Notes under the pieces: generated by a model | What the model was told of the DNA's origin: nothing | Seen by the model: only the letters and a program-made list of their open reading frames with translations | Database searches by the model: none | In this document: piece after piece, positions 55,000-63,486 of the stretch | Layout of the letters: each line of letters begins with the position of its first letter | Position numbering within the stretch: the stretch's first letter is position 1 | Origin: Brumimicrobium aurantiacum | GTDB lineage: Bacteria > Bacteroidota > Bacteroidia > Flavobacteriales_D > Crocinitomicaceae | Direction of reading: 5' to 3' | DNA: 64,000 bases | Assembly (NCBI RefSeq): GCF_003402975.1 | Contig: NZ_QURB01000005.1 | Location: forward strand, 1 to 64,000 | Made by a program: the position numbers and the translations under genes

Positions 55000-55662
55000 A
55001 TGCGCGTTCTTCTTACGTTTATCATTTTAGTTATCGGGATTTTCACAGCTTATTACATGACAAAGTCATCCATGGAGCAAAAACAACTTCCAGTTATTCA
55101 ACCGCGTGATGTAAATTCAGAAATGGTTGACCCGGAGATGGTTGACTTAGGAATTGGACATAGAATCAAAGATTTCTCTTTTAAAAATCAGAATGGAAAG
55201 GATATTCAACTGAAAGATGTGAAAGGAAAAGTGTTTGTAGCAGAGTATTTTTTCACCACTTGTTTAACAATCTGTCCTATCATGACTGAAGAGATGATGC
55301 GTGTTCAAGACCGATTTAGAGGAGAAGAAGATGTGAAAATTTTGAGTTTCACTGTTAATCCGGAGGTAGATACTGTAGAAGCAATGAAGGCTTATGCAGA
55401 AAAGCACAATGCGGAAGATGGTCAATGGCACTTTTTAACTGGATCAAAGGAAAATCTTTATAAACTAGCAAGAAATTCATTTTTTGTACTTAAGCCCGCT
55501 GAAGCTAAAAACTTGGGTGACGCCGGATCTGATTTTATTCATACCAACAATTTTGTATTAGTAGACCAAGAATTAAGGATCAGAGGATATTACGATGGAA
55601 CAAGCAGTGAAGAGATTGATATTTTGATGGAAGACATTGAATTATTGCGCAAAGAAAAATAG
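55000..55662 (+). CDS. SCO1/SenC-family copper-binding thioredoxin-like protein
   Basis: The 220-residue protein has an N-terminal anchor (MRVLLTFIILVIGIFTAYYM) and a thioredoxin-like domain with the SCO metal/redox motif C88-LTI-C92 (FTTCLTICPIM) and the distal histidine in DFIHTNNFVLVD. SCO proteins deliver copper to the CuA site of cytochrome oxidase or act as thiol-disulphide reductases. It is distant from the copA cluster and stands alone with its own promoter and terminator-like hairpin. Confidence 0.92.
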   Translation: MRVLLTFIILVIGIFTAYYMTKSSMEQKQLPVIQPRDVNSEMVDPEMVDLGIGHRIKDFSFKNQNGKDIQLKDVKGKVFVAEYFFTTCLTICPIMTEEMMRVQDRFRGEEDVKILSFTVNPEVDTVEAMKAYAEKHNAEDGQWHFLTGSKENLYKLARNSFFVLKPAEAKNLGDAGSDFIHTNNFVLVDQELRIRGYYDGTSSEEIDILMEDIELLRKEK

Positions 55663-55686
55663 GTGCAAAATTAATTACACCTATTT
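55657..55686 (+). terminator. Hairpin at the end of the SCO gene
   Basis: AAATAGGTG at 55657-55665, which includes the stop codon, pairs with CACCTATTT at 55678-55686. A short TTTAATA tail follows; probable terminator. Confidence 0.6.
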
Positions 55687-55726
55687 AATATCTTAAATCC
55701 GATAGCAATCGGACAAATCGCTCTTT

Positions 55727-55867
55727 TTAGTGCTGAGCTAAGTCATTTTGCTCTGTTTGTGTTTCAACATCACTGTATGCATCACATTTGGCTTTAGAAG
55801 AGCCACATGAAGAAGCGATTGAAACGATAAACAGACCAACGAAAGCCAAGGGAATCAATTTTTTCAT
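55727..55867 (-). CDS. Small lipoprotein, 46 residues
   Basis: The frame reads from ATG 55867 to TAA 55727. The translation starts MKKLIPLAFVGLFIVSIASS and has a lipobox cysteine at position 21 (IASSCGSSKAK), followed by a 25-residue polar tail with one more cysteine (KCDAYSDVETQTEQ). A signal-peptidase-II lipoprotein of this size is plausible; charged n-region, hydrophobic core and lipobox are all well formed. It sits between SCO and the Omp85 gene on the opposite strand. Function unknown. Confidence 0.7.
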   Translation of the reverse strand: MKKLIPLAFVGLFIVSIASSCGSSKAKCDAYSDVETQTEQNDLAQH

Positions 55868-55999
55868 AGCTTGTAAATTTATTTTATTCATATTATTTGT
55901 AAATATAGAGAGAAAAGAACAACTTAAAGAATATTCTTAGGTTTGATTTCATAAACTTGTAAAGAATAAAGCGTTAATAAGTACGTTAACAACTGTCGA

Positions 56000-57691
56000 A
56001 TGATAAGAATACTATTCATACTAGGAGTTTTAATTTCCTTTCCATCATGGGGACAGAAATCTTATTATTTGTCATTTAATTCGCAAGAAGCCTCTCCTTT
56101 TCAACCGAAAAAAGAAATTTACCTAGACAGTAAAGAAGAAGTTTTTGAATATCTTAAAAAAACAAGAAGCAAGCATATTCGAAAAGGATATGTATTGGCT
56201 TCTATTGATTCTGTTCATTTTGAAGAAAACACTGCTGTGATCCATTACTATCGTGGAAGTAAATTTGAAAAAATAAAGATTGCACATAAAGATGAAGATG
56301 CTTACCTCATCAGTAAGGTACCAAGAATGAATGAGCGTATGATCGCCAAACTTCCTTTTGAACCTGAATTAGTTGAAGATCTTTTGAATGGACTAAGTGA
56401 CCATTTGAACAACAACGGTTATCCATTTTCGAAAGTTTACCTTGAGGTAGAACACATTTCACCAGAAATTTCTGTTGCTCAACTTCACATTGAAAAAGGT
56501 CCTGAAGTAAAATTCACAGAAATATTTATCAAAGGAAAATCTAAAGTCGATGATCGCTATATCGAAAATGCGATTTCAATTTCAGAAGGAGATGACTATA
56601 ATGCTGAGTTATTGAAAAACATCTCTAATAAAATTGAACAAATTCAGTTCATCAAAGAGATTCGACCGTATGAAATATTATTTACCCAAAAAGGTGCACA
56701 ATTGTATTTATACTTGGAGAGTGTTCCGGTAAGTTTAATCAACGGTGTTGTTGGAATTCAACCTGATCCTGTTACTGAAAAAACTGTCGTTACGGGTGAT
56801 ATTAGATTAAAACTCTTGAATATTTTAAAACGAGGAGAAGAATTGGATATTAACTGGAAAAGTCTTCAACCACAAACACAAGAACTCGATTTATCCTTTA
56901 GTTATCCATTCTTATTCAACACCCCTTTCGGAATAGAAACGAACTTCGACCTTTATAAGTTAGACAGTACTTTCTTAAGTACAAATGTCAACCTCGGAAT
57001 TCGCTATTTCTTAACTGGCGGAAGCTACATTAAGGTCTTTTATGAGGCCAACAACTCCAACTTACTATCGGGTGCTTCTTCAATTCCCAACAGTAACTTA
57101 TCTTCAGCTTCCAATAATAGCTACGGACTAGGTTTATACCGAAATAGCGTTGATTATCTGCCTAATCCTTCCAAAGGACTTCGAATGTCTGTAGATGCCT
57201 CTGCGGGAAGAAGGAAAAGTAGACCTACTCAAGAAGACAGCACGACAATTTCAACGACATTTAGGGCGAATTTAAATTTAGAGGTCTTTTTCCCAATTGC
57301 CCAGCGCCATGTTATCCGATTGGCCAACAATACGCAAAGCTACTACGCACCAGAAATCTACCAGAATGAAGTTTATCGATTTGGTGGACTGAACACTCAA
57401 CGTGGATTTAATGAGGAAGTTCTATTGGCAACGACCCTCACAACTTTCACGGCCGAATACCGTTTTTTAGTCGATCGGAAATCACATGCATTTGCCTTTT
57501 TTGATCAATCTTTTTATGAAAACAACTCAAATGATTATGTTAATGACCAACCCTTTGGATTTGGTGCTGGTTTCAGTTTTGGAACCAACTTGGGAATTTT
57601 CTCTATTTCTTATGCCTTAGGGAAGCAATTTGACAATCCGATTGAGTTTAGGAATGGAAAGGTGCATTTTGGATATGTGACTTATTTCTGA
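56000..57691 (+). CDS. Omp85-superfamily protein with POTRA-like domains
   Basis: The 563-residue protein has a signal peptide (ending FPSWGQ), POTRA-like domains to about residue 245 (LVEDLLNGLSDHLNNNGYPFSKVYLEVE; GPEVKFTEIFIKGKSKVDDRYIENAI), and a C-terminal barrel ending FGYVTYF. The barrel contains RFGGLNTQRGFNEE, a counterpart of the RGF/Y motif in loop 6 that defines Omp85 proteins. It should insert into the outer membrane and act in protein or lipid transport (TamA/BamA-like). It converges on a second, barrel-only homologue. Confidence 0.85.
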   Translation: MIRILFILGVLISFPSWGQKSYYLSFNSQEASPFQPKKEIYLDSKEEVFEYLKKTRSKHIRKGYVLASIDSVHFEENTAVIHYYRGSKFEKIKIAHKDEDAYLISKVPRMNERMIAKLPFEPELVEDLLNGLSDHLNNNGYPFSKVYLEVEHISPEISVAQLHIEKGPEVKFTEIFIKGKSKVDDRYIENAISISEGDDYNAELLKNISNKIEQIQFIKEIRPYEILFTQKGAQLYLYLESVPVSLINGVVGIQPDPVTEKTVVTGDIRLKLLNILKRGEELDINWKSLQPQTQELDLSFSYPFLFNTPFGIETNFDLYKLDSTFLSTNVNLGIRYFLTGGSYIKVFYEANNSNLLSGASSIPNSNLSSASNNSYGLGLYRNSVDYLPNPSKGLRMSVDASAGRRKSRPTQEDSTTISTTFRANLNLEVFFPIAQRHVIRLANNTQSYYAPEIYQNEVYRFGGLNTQRGFNEEVLLATTLTTFTAEYRFLVDRKSHAFAFFDQSFYENNSNDYVNDQPFGFGAGFSFGTNLGIFSISYALGKQFDNPIEFRNGKVHFGYVTYF

Positions 57692-57743
57692 TGCTGTAGG
57701 AATTAAGCCTAAAGCCTACTACTTATAGCTTATAGCGAAAAAC

Positions 57744-58835
57744 CTAAAACGCCTCTCCGATTGTAAAGTAAAAACCGGTAGTTAAATCACTCGAAACACC
57801 GAAGTCTAGTCGGGCATTGATTTTTCTTTCTTCATCTATTTTAATTCTCAACCCTAATCCTGCGGTAGTACGAATATACTTCCATTGCATGTGATCCAAT
57901 TGATCTGCAACAATAGCATTTCCCGCAAAAGCGACCATTCCAAGTCGACCATAAACGGGTGTTCTATACTCTGCTTGCCATCCTATTTTTTGTTTATCCA
58001 TCCAGTAGCCATCATAGTAGCCACGCATTTGACTGTTTCCACCTATACTTGAAAGGTGATAAAAAGGAGCATCTCCATAGATGAATCGTCCATAAACATT
58101 TGCAGCAATAACTCTGTCTTTTTTCAAATCAAAATAGCGAATAACATCGATTGTGGTGAGGTCATAAGTGAAGTCACTTCCTACCCAATTGCCAAATCGT
58201 TCGTAGCTCGCACGGATAGAGTATCCCGTTGTAGGATAGAAATTATGATTTCTGGTATCGTATTTAATTCCCAAGCCTAATCCACTAATGATCCCTCCTT
58301 GACTTCCTGTAATCGTATTTTGAATCAACTGTCCTCCTTCTGCCCTTTTCACAATGTCAAAATCGTCAAAAGTGTAATGAATACCAGCATAAAAAGAAGA
58401 AAACAATTCGTAGTATCCTTTGAAACGGATGCGGGGATAATTGACAGAATATTGTTCGACATTTCTTGGCGTATTTCCTATTCCATAAAAATTGTAGAAG
58501 TAGCGGTAATAACCAAATTCACCATTAAAAACGAGCTTATTTTCCAACAACCACAAATCGTAAGATGCATAAGTAAGCACTTGTTTTTCGAGGGTGTAAG
58601 CAGCACCAACATTAATTTGAGAAGGTCGTAAAATGGTGTCATTAGGATTGGTCTTAAAACTAAAGAATCCAGCACCTCCAAACCCTAATCGCGTCTCTGG
58701 ACCGTAAAACAAGATAGGAATTGCTACGATTCTAGGTTTATAGACTAATGCATCTGATTCGTTTTGTTCTTGCGCTTCCACTTGACGAGGCACAACAAGA
58801 AGCAATAACACAATTAAAATTAAATAGGTTCTCAA
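57744..58835 (-). CDS. BamA/TamA-family outer-membrane protein, barrel only
   Basis: The 363-residue protein has a signal peptide (from TTG 58835: MRTYLILIVLLLLVVPRQVEAQ) and then goes straight into a surface-antigen-type barrel (GPETRLGFGGAGFFSFK, GGIISGLGLGIKYDTRNHNFYP, SIGGNSQMRGYYDGYW with the RGY motif, TAGLGLRIKIDEERKINARLDFG). No POTRA domain is present, so it cannot engage substrates as BamA does. Such short forms resemble the patatin-associated or stand-alone D15-like barrels. No ATG lies upstream in frame. Confidence 0.85.
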   Translation of the reverse strand: MRTYLILIVLLLLVVPRQVEAQEQNESDALVYKPRIVAIPILFYGPETRLGFGGAGFFSFKTNPNDTILRPSQINVGAAYTLEKQVLTYASYDLWLLENKLVFNGEFGYYRYFYNFYGIGNTPRNVEQYSVNYPRIRFKGYYELFSSFYAGIHYTFDDFDIVKRAEGGQLIQNTITGSQGGIISGLGLGIKYDTRNHNFYPTTGYSIRASYERFGNWVGSDFTYDLTTIDVIRYFDLKKDRVIAANVYGRFIYGDAPFYHLSSIGGNSQMRGYYDGYWMDKQKIGWQAEYRTPVYGRLGMVAFAGNAIVADQLDHMQWKYIRTTAGLGLRIKIDEERKINARLDFGVSSDLTTGFYFTIGEAF

Positions 58836-58913
58836 ATTGCTATTTTTGATGTAAATGTACGAAATCTTAAAGTGCCAGAAAGGTGTTTTTTATTTGCGTA
58901 ATGATTATTTAGA

Positions 58914-59861
58914 TCAATTATCACCCTTTAAAAAAGTCACCATTTTTTCATTCACAGTTTCAGATTGATCAATAGATAAAAAATGTCCTGCGTTTTGAAT
59001 AATTTCGCCTTTACCATGAGATAGTTCGATGGCCTTTTCAATCGTACTTTCATTATTCAGCATATCTTCATCACCAATTAAAACTAAAACAGGCATTTTT
59101 AGAGACATTAATTCTTCATTAGAGAACGGTCGCATACTCGACATGAATTTGTTTTTGGGAGCTATTTCTAATCCCAATTTATATTGTTTAATGTAGGTAT
59201 CGCTAATTAAATCTGAATTGCTAGACATACTCTCTAAATTTTGCTCAATTCGTTTTTCCTCGGATGAAAATATCATGGCAATATTTTTAAATAAATCCTT
59301 ACTCGGTTTAATCCAAGTGAAGGTTTGAGCAGGACTTAATAATATCAGGCTTTTTATATTTTTTTTATTATTCAAGGCTAGTTTAGTGGCCAACCATCCA
59401 CCTTTAGAAGCGCCAATTAAGTGATAGTTTTCTAACTCCAAAGCCAAAATAACATCTTCATACCAATCATTAACTTCTTCAATACTTTCAATATCATGAT
59501 TTAAATGAGATTTTCCAGGCTCTAAAATAAAGTCAATTGCAAATACGCGATGATCTTCGCTTAGCGACTCAATATTAGGATACCACATCGTTGAACTGGC
59601 ATTCATACCATGAAGTAAAACAACTGGATCTGCTTTTTTTGGACCACTTACAATTACGTGAGCAATTCCGTACGTAGTTGGAATGTATAATTCTTCAAAA
59701 GACGAACTCCATAGCTTTAATGTTTCGTTGTATGCATTATAGTAAGCCTCCTTTGAATTAGATGCTTTTGAAATGTACTCTGGTGTTTTTTTATATTTAT
59801 CGTACTTACCTGAACAACTCATAAACAAGAAAAAAAGAGGTATGAATAATAATAGTCTCAT
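58914..59861 (-). CDS. Alpha/beta-hydrolase lipoprotein
   Basis: The 315-residue protein has a lipobox with C16 (LFFLFMSCSGK). The hydrolase fold shows PVVLLHGMNASSTMWYP (oxyanion region), nucleophile serine in GASKGG, a candidate acid in LIGDEDML and histidine in NAGHFLS. Lipidation places it in the periplasm or outer surface. Substrate is unknown; esterase or lipase activity is likely. Upstream lies repeat copy 1, whose -7 element at 59912-59919 faces this gene. Confidence 0.88.
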   Translation of the reverse strand: MRLLLFIPLFFLFMSCSGKYDKYKKTPEYISKASNSKEAYYNAYNETLKLWSSSFEELYIPTTYGIAHVIVSGPKKADPVVLLHGMNASSTMWYPNIESLSEDHRVFAIDFILEPGKSHLNHDIESIEEVNDWYEDVILALELENYHLIGASKGGWLATKLALNNKKNIKSLILLSPAQTFTWIKPSKDLFKNIAMIFSSEEKRIEQNLESMSSNSDLISDTYIKQYKLGLEIAPKNKFMSSMRPFSNEELMSLKMPVLVLIGDEDMLNNESTIEKAIELSHGKGEIIQNAGHFLSIDQSETVNEKMVTFLKGDN

Positions 59862-59908
59862 GGATGTGATTAATTCATTTATTATAAAGAAATAAACTTG
59901 AACTTAAC

Positions 59909-60069
59909 ACTCAAATATAACTTAAACAAATTGAACAAACTCGATTTGAAGAAATATTACACCTCATTTTCAAAAGAATAAATGAAATTTTGCTAAAACG
60001 AACGGTGTTTTAAAACCGTTTAAACAGCTGGGAAGTTAAAACGCTTGGTATGAGTTTAGCTTTTACAAA
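59909..60069. repeat. Dispersed repeat, copy 1 (promoter-bearing)
   Basis: This stretch of about 160 bases aligns along its length with copy 3 at 62931-63091, sharing CTCAAATATAACTT, AAACTCGATTTGAAG, an internal GGTGTTTTAAAACC-type hairpin, GGAAGTT and CTTGGTATGAGTTT. On the minus strand it ends in TATATTTG (59912-59919), a perfect -7 element, with TTTG 16 bases before it. It is the whole gap between the hydrolase start and the DUF5694 gene's end. Confidence 0.85.
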
Positions 60070-60098
60070 TGGAACCTGTTTTGAACTGGACTTATATT

Positions 60099-60956
60099 CT
60101 ATTTTAAATATTCTAAGGTGTTGACCATCTCAAATTTTGGACTTCTTTTCATAAACTCTCTTAAAAAGGCAGTATGAGCAGTCCCCATGAGTATAAATAC
60201 CCTGTCGTCTTTTGTCATAGGAATTCTGTTCAAATTGGAAAATATTTTCATATTTCTGTGGTAAAAGATCGCTGCATTATCCGCGCCTTCAAATCCATCA
60301 TTTATTCCTACATAGAGTAATTTATCAGCATTAGTGTTTATTGAGTAATCAAGATGATTGGGCTCATTTATTAATTTTAATTTTTCAAGTAAAGAGAGTG
60401 TTTCATATTTCGCTTCTCTTTTAGCAAGTTCAGGAAATTCTTTAAATGGCTCGTTTGTAAGTTGTAAATAGGTCTTGGAATCAATAGCGTTTTCAAGATC
60501 TGGACTGTTTTCAATAAAATCCCCAACACTATAATTATAACCCATATGATTGTCTATTCCATATATTTTCTTTACATTATTTAATCTTCCAACCTCAAAG
60601 CCGATCATACTACTTTCTCCATAATTTGTATTCAGTTCATCAGGGTTTTCTAAGAAATCTTGATACGCTTTATTAATCTCATCGTTATATTTGGGCAAGT
60701 TCTCGATACAAATAATTGTAGGTTTAAATTGAGCTAACATTTTAGAAATCTCTCGGATTTCTTTTTGTGATTCTTTACTATGTTCATCGAATTCTGTTTT
60801 GTTAGCGTCAGGAGTATACCCAAAGTGAAATGTTCCAAAGTTTAATACTTTTATTTTATCACTTTTATGTTCAGTTGACTTGTCGACTTTTAATTGATTA
60901 TCCGGTGTATTACAACTAAAAAGTAAAACGGTGAATAGTAAGTAGATTTGCTTCAT
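60099..60956 (-). CDS. DUF5694-like lipoprotein (TraB/TIKI-type fold suspected)
   Basis: The 285-residue protein has a lipobox with C15 (VLLFSCNT). It shows KVLNFGTFHFGYTPDANKTEFDE near the start, TIICIENLPKY, and RVFILMGTAHTAFLREFM near the end. The GTFHF at the front and GTAHT at the back resemble the two GxxH motifs of TraB/TIKI-type hydrolases, and the whole matches the uncharacterised DUF5694 family. I infer a periplasmic or surface enzyme of unknown substrate. A perfect -7 element from repeat copy 2 lies 54 bases upstream. Confidence 0.8.
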   Translation of the reverse strand: MKQIYLLFTVLLFSCNTPDNQLKVDKSTEHKSDKIKVLNFGTFHFGYTPDANKTEFDEHSKESQKEIREISKMLAQFKPTIICIENLPKYNDEINKAYQDFLENPDELNTNYGESSMIGFEVGRLNNVKKIYGIDNHMGYNYSVGDFIENSPDLENAIDSKTYLQLTNEPFKEFPELAKREAKYETLSLLEKLKLINEPNHLDYSINTNADKLLYVGINDGFEGADNAAIFYHRNMKIFSNLNRIPMTKDDRVFILMGTAHTAFLREFMKRSPKFEMVNTLEYLK

Positions 60957-61005
60957 GATCGGTTATCTTAATTAAATTGGCTATAAAGATTCTGTGTACA
61001 AATTC

Positions 61006-61110
61006 CACTCAAATATAACTTTTACAAGTTGAACAAACTCGATTTATACGAAAATTAATTCTTCATTTCGAAAGAATAAGTAAGGTTAATTTTAAGATTT
61101 TGTTGAAAAA
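61006..61110. repeat. Dispersed repeat, copy 2 (shorter)
   Basis: It shares CACTCAAATATAACTT, GAACAAACTCGATTT and GAAAGAATAA with copies 1 and 3 but is recognisable for only about 105 bases. On the minus strand it also ends in TATATTTG (61010-61017), 54 bases upstream of the DUF5694 start at 60956. The remaining bases to the next gene hold the terminator at 61147. Confidence 0.8.
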
Positions 61111-61146
61111 TCATCATTGATTATACAACTATTGAGATATAAAAAA

Positions 61147-61177
61147 ACGCGACCTAAAACGTATATTCAGACCGCGT
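61147..61177 (-). terminator. Terminator of the Crp-YceI operon
   Basis: On the minus strand ACGCGGTCT pairs with AGGTCGCGT (with wobbles) around a 13-base loop and is followed by seven T residues. Confidence 0.75.
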
Positions 61178-61210
61178 ATAAACAGATGTAAAACTATAAT
61201 TGAATCTATT

Positions 61211-61612
61211 CTAATCATAAGCTTCTTTTGCTTTTTGGAAGAATGGAGCTAATCCGAAGAATGCCATCGCTGGGAAGAAGTGCATTGGAATAACCAGCCC
61301 TGGGAACATTTCTGGAAACTCAACTTCTAAAGGGAGGCTCATTGCCATTACAGGTACAATACTCAAAAATGAAAGCACCATAATGAGGATGTTCAACACA
61401 CCGTAAAGATTTGGCTTTTTAACTTTATCGAGAATGATGTATCCTACACCCATCAGCACACTTCCAATGATTGATGAAAATACGATTGCAACTTCATCTA
61501 TGACTGCAGTGAAGTCAAGGAAATAGAATTCCGAATAGATGTTAAAAAAGATGATACCTGCCACAGATGCTAAGATTCCAGCAACTCCTCCGTGAATTAA
61601 ATGCTTTTTCAT
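61211..61612 (-). CDS. Four-helix membrane protein of unknown function
   Basis: The 133-residue protein has four hydrophobic segments (GGVAGILASVAGIIFFNIY, VDEVAIVFSSIIGSVLMGVGYIIL, YGVLNILIMVLSFLSIVPVMAM, MHFFPAMAFFGLAPFF). It begins three bases after the YceI stop and so is the last gene of the Crp-YceI operon. I do not recognise a family. Confidence 0.78.
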   Translation of the reverse strand: MKKHLIHGGVAGILASVAGIIFFNIYSEFYFLDFTAVIDEVAIVFSSIIGSVLMGVGYIILDKVKKPNLYGVLNILIMVLSFLSIVPVMAMSLPLEVEFPEMFPGLVIPMHFFPAMAFFGLAPFFQKAKEAYD

Positions 61613-61615
61613 GGT

Positions 61616-62146
61616 CTATTTTGTTAATGGAATTGTTACATCCAACGAAATTTTGTCAGAAACTTTTTTCGACATTCCTTTCATTGTTCCTACTTTAAAA
61701 TCTAAACGCTGCACAGAGAATTTAGATTTGATGGTGTTATCACTGAACGAAAAAGGAATCGTCATTTCTTTGGAAACACCGTGAATTGTCATTATCCCCT
61801 TTACTTTCATTTGATTCTCCTCTTTAAATACTTCAGAAGAGTTAAAGGTAATTGTAGGATACTTCTCTGCATCGAACCACTTGTCACTTACTGCGTGCTT
61901 GTTTTTCATTCCATTTCCGGTATTGATGGAATTTACATCTATCGTGAAAGATAATTTCGATGCTGAAAGATCATTTTGGTCCAAGATTACATCACCTTCT
62001 AAGGTTTTGAATACACCTTCAACTTCAGTTCCTGAAAATTTAACGGAATGTTTATCCGAAACTTTCCAGTTGATTGTGCTCGCAATTGTGAAGGCAGAAA
62101 AAAGAATTAATGCTCCTGCTAAAAATAAATAATTGATTGTTTTCAT
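61616..62146 (-). CDS. YceI-family periplasmic protein
   Basis: The 176-residue protein has a signal peptide and a lipocalin-like YceI domain with the typical DKHSVKFSGTEVEGVFKTLEGDVILDQNDLSASKLSFTIDVNSINTG opening and WFDAEKYPTITFNSSEV. YceI proteins bind polyisoprenoid-like lipids in a beta barrel. It is encoded 90 bases downstream of a Crp/Fnr regulator on the same strand, a frequent pairing in Bacteroidota, and is probably controlled by it. Confidence 0.93.
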   Translation of the reverse strand: MKTINYLFLAGALILFSAFTIASTINWKVSDKHSVKFSGTEVEGVFKTLEGDVILDQNDLSASKLSFTIDVNSINTGNGMKNKHAVSDKWFDAEKYPTITFNSSEVFKEENQMKVKGIMTIHGVSKEMTIPFSFSDNTIKSKFSVQRLDFKVGTMKGMSKKVSDKISLDVTIPLTK

Positions 62147-62236
62147 GACTTTGTTTTTATTAAAATTAATTGATGCAACAAAAGTCGGGACATTTTAAAG
62201 CCTGTGCATTAACCTAAATTAAGAAATCAAAAAAAG

Positions 62237-62776
62237 CTATTTATTTCTGCTCATGTTACCTCGAATTTTACTGAGGGCCTCAGGGGTGATGCCAAGATAG
62301 GAGGCTATCATTTTTTGAGGGAGACGGTTGGGCAGTTGTGGATATGTTTCTAAAAAGTGCAAATAACGTTCTTTTGCGGAAGCGCTCATCATTAAAATAA
62401 TTCTACGCTGCATCACGGCCACTCTTTTCAATAACGGCTTAATTACATCTTGAAAATCCATTTTCTTGAAATAATCAGCCATTAGCGCTTCGCGATCTAG
62501 AGGTACAACAATAGAGGGCTCAATACTCTCAATATACAACAAAGCTGGTTCATTAAATTCGATGGACTCGACATCCGTAATGATCCAACCTTCTGAAGCA
62601 AACATAAAATTGTGTTCCCTGCCTTTTTCATCAATCGTGTAAGCACGTAGGAGACCTTCTTTAACATAAAAAGTCTTTATAGATTTATCGCCAGCATGCT
62701 GGATTATTTCACCCTTTTTGTAAGACTTTGTTGGGGTGCTATCGGTAATTTCAAATATTTCAGCGAAATTGTTCAT
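62237..62776 (-). CDS. Crp/Fnr-family transcriptional regulator
   Basis: The 179-residue protein has a cyclic-nucleotide-binding-like beta roll (about 15-115; YKKGEIIQHAGDKSIKTFYVKEGLLRAYTI) and a short C-terminal helix-turn-helix (about 140-179; RLPQKMIASYLGITPEALSKIRGNM). The usual cNMP-binding arginine motif is not obvious, and there are no Fnr-type N-terminal cysteines, so the ligand is unknown. It leads the operon with YceI and the four-helix protein. Confidence 0.9.
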   Translation of the reverse strand: MNNFAEIFEITDSTPTKSYKKGEIIQHAGDKSIKTFYVKEGLLRAYTIDEKGREHNFMFASEGWIITDVESIEFNEPALLYIESIEPSIVVPLDREALMADYFKKMDFQDVIKPLLKRVAVMQRRIILMMSASAKERYLHFLETYPQLPNRLPQKMIASYLGITPEALSKIRGNMSRNK

Positions 62777-62915
62777 ATCATATATTCATTTATGCTCAGG
62801 TAAGGGTAAGTTTTTGAATAATCCATTTTCTAGGCTACCTCTATTTGTTAATGCTCAAAACTTTCAGGACTCTTGATAATGGTTCTTGTATTTGTCCCCA
62901 ACAGGAGTCTGCGCA
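62777..62915. other. Leader region upstream of the Crp-family gene
   Basis: About 140 AT-rich bases between the Crp start and the poly-C tract. I see no open frame, hairpin or promoter motif that I can support; transcription reaching the gene may start in the repeat beyond. Confidence 0.5.
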
Positions 62916-62925
62916 CCCCCCCCCC
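62916..62925. repeat. Homopolymer (C)10 tract
   Basis: Ten consecutive C residues stand out in AT-rich intergenic DNA, ten bases from repeat copy 3 and about 140 bases upstream of the Crp-family start, between the repeat's -7 element and the gene. Such tracts vary in length by slippage and are error-prone in sequencing. Confidence 0.9.
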
Positions 62926-62930
62926 TATTT

Positions 62931-63091
62931 CTCTCAAATATAACTTTTACAAGCTTAATAAACTCGATTTGAAGGAAGATTATTTATTGATTTTAAGAGA
63001 AAGGATAAGGTTTATTTTTGTGGAAAGGTGTTTAAAAACCGATTGAATAGCTAGGAAGTTGGGATACTTGGTATGAGTTTATCTTTTACAA
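62931..63091. repeat. Dispersed repeat, copy 3 (promoter-bearing)
   Basis: It aligns with copy 1 over about 160 bases with the same orientation and the same ends (CTCAAATATAACTT to GGTATGAGTTT.(T/G)CTTTTACAAA). On the minus strand it ends in TATATTTG (62935-62942), 159 bases upstream of the Crp-family start; its -33 position reads TTTA rather than TTTG. Confidence 0.85.
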
Positions 63092-63121
63092 AAAAAAAAC
63101 TTAGTTAATTTGCCAATGCTA

Positions 63122-63368
63122 TTATTTTCGAGCTAAGAATTCTTTCGCAGTCAAAATAGGAATTTTTGAGTTTTTAAGGTCTTTTTTACATTTAGGGAAA
63201 TATCATAGTTTACTACAAACATTTAGATAAACGTACTGTGTCTAGCCAATCCTTCCCATCAAATATAACCATATTCTTATTTGAAAAGCCAAGGAATTCA
63301 AGCATTTTCAATGGCTTATATGGGAGATTCAAGACAACGGAATTATTAAGCGAATGTACTAATCGCAT
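63122..63368 (-). pseudogene. Decayed gene fragment with frameshift
   Basis: From ATG 63368 the minus strand reads a protein-like 51-codon stretch (LNLPYKPLKMLEFLGFSN then NMVIFDGKDWLDTVRLSK) to a TAG at 63213. Shifted by one base, a second protein-like stretch (CKKDLKNSKIPILTAKEFL) ends at TAA 63122. The composition is unlike random AT-rich translation, so I read it as the 3' remnant of an inactivated gene. The first part faintly resembles a GT61-type glycosyltransferase end, but I do not claim it. Confidence 0.35.
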
Positions 63369-63486
63369 AACTATTGATTTATAATATTGCTACAAAAAAA
63401 CTTCACAAGTTATTGATTAGAAGCATGTGCGAATGTTAAATCCATAAAATATGCATAATTTTAGGACCTAAATTAAAATTCTTAGC

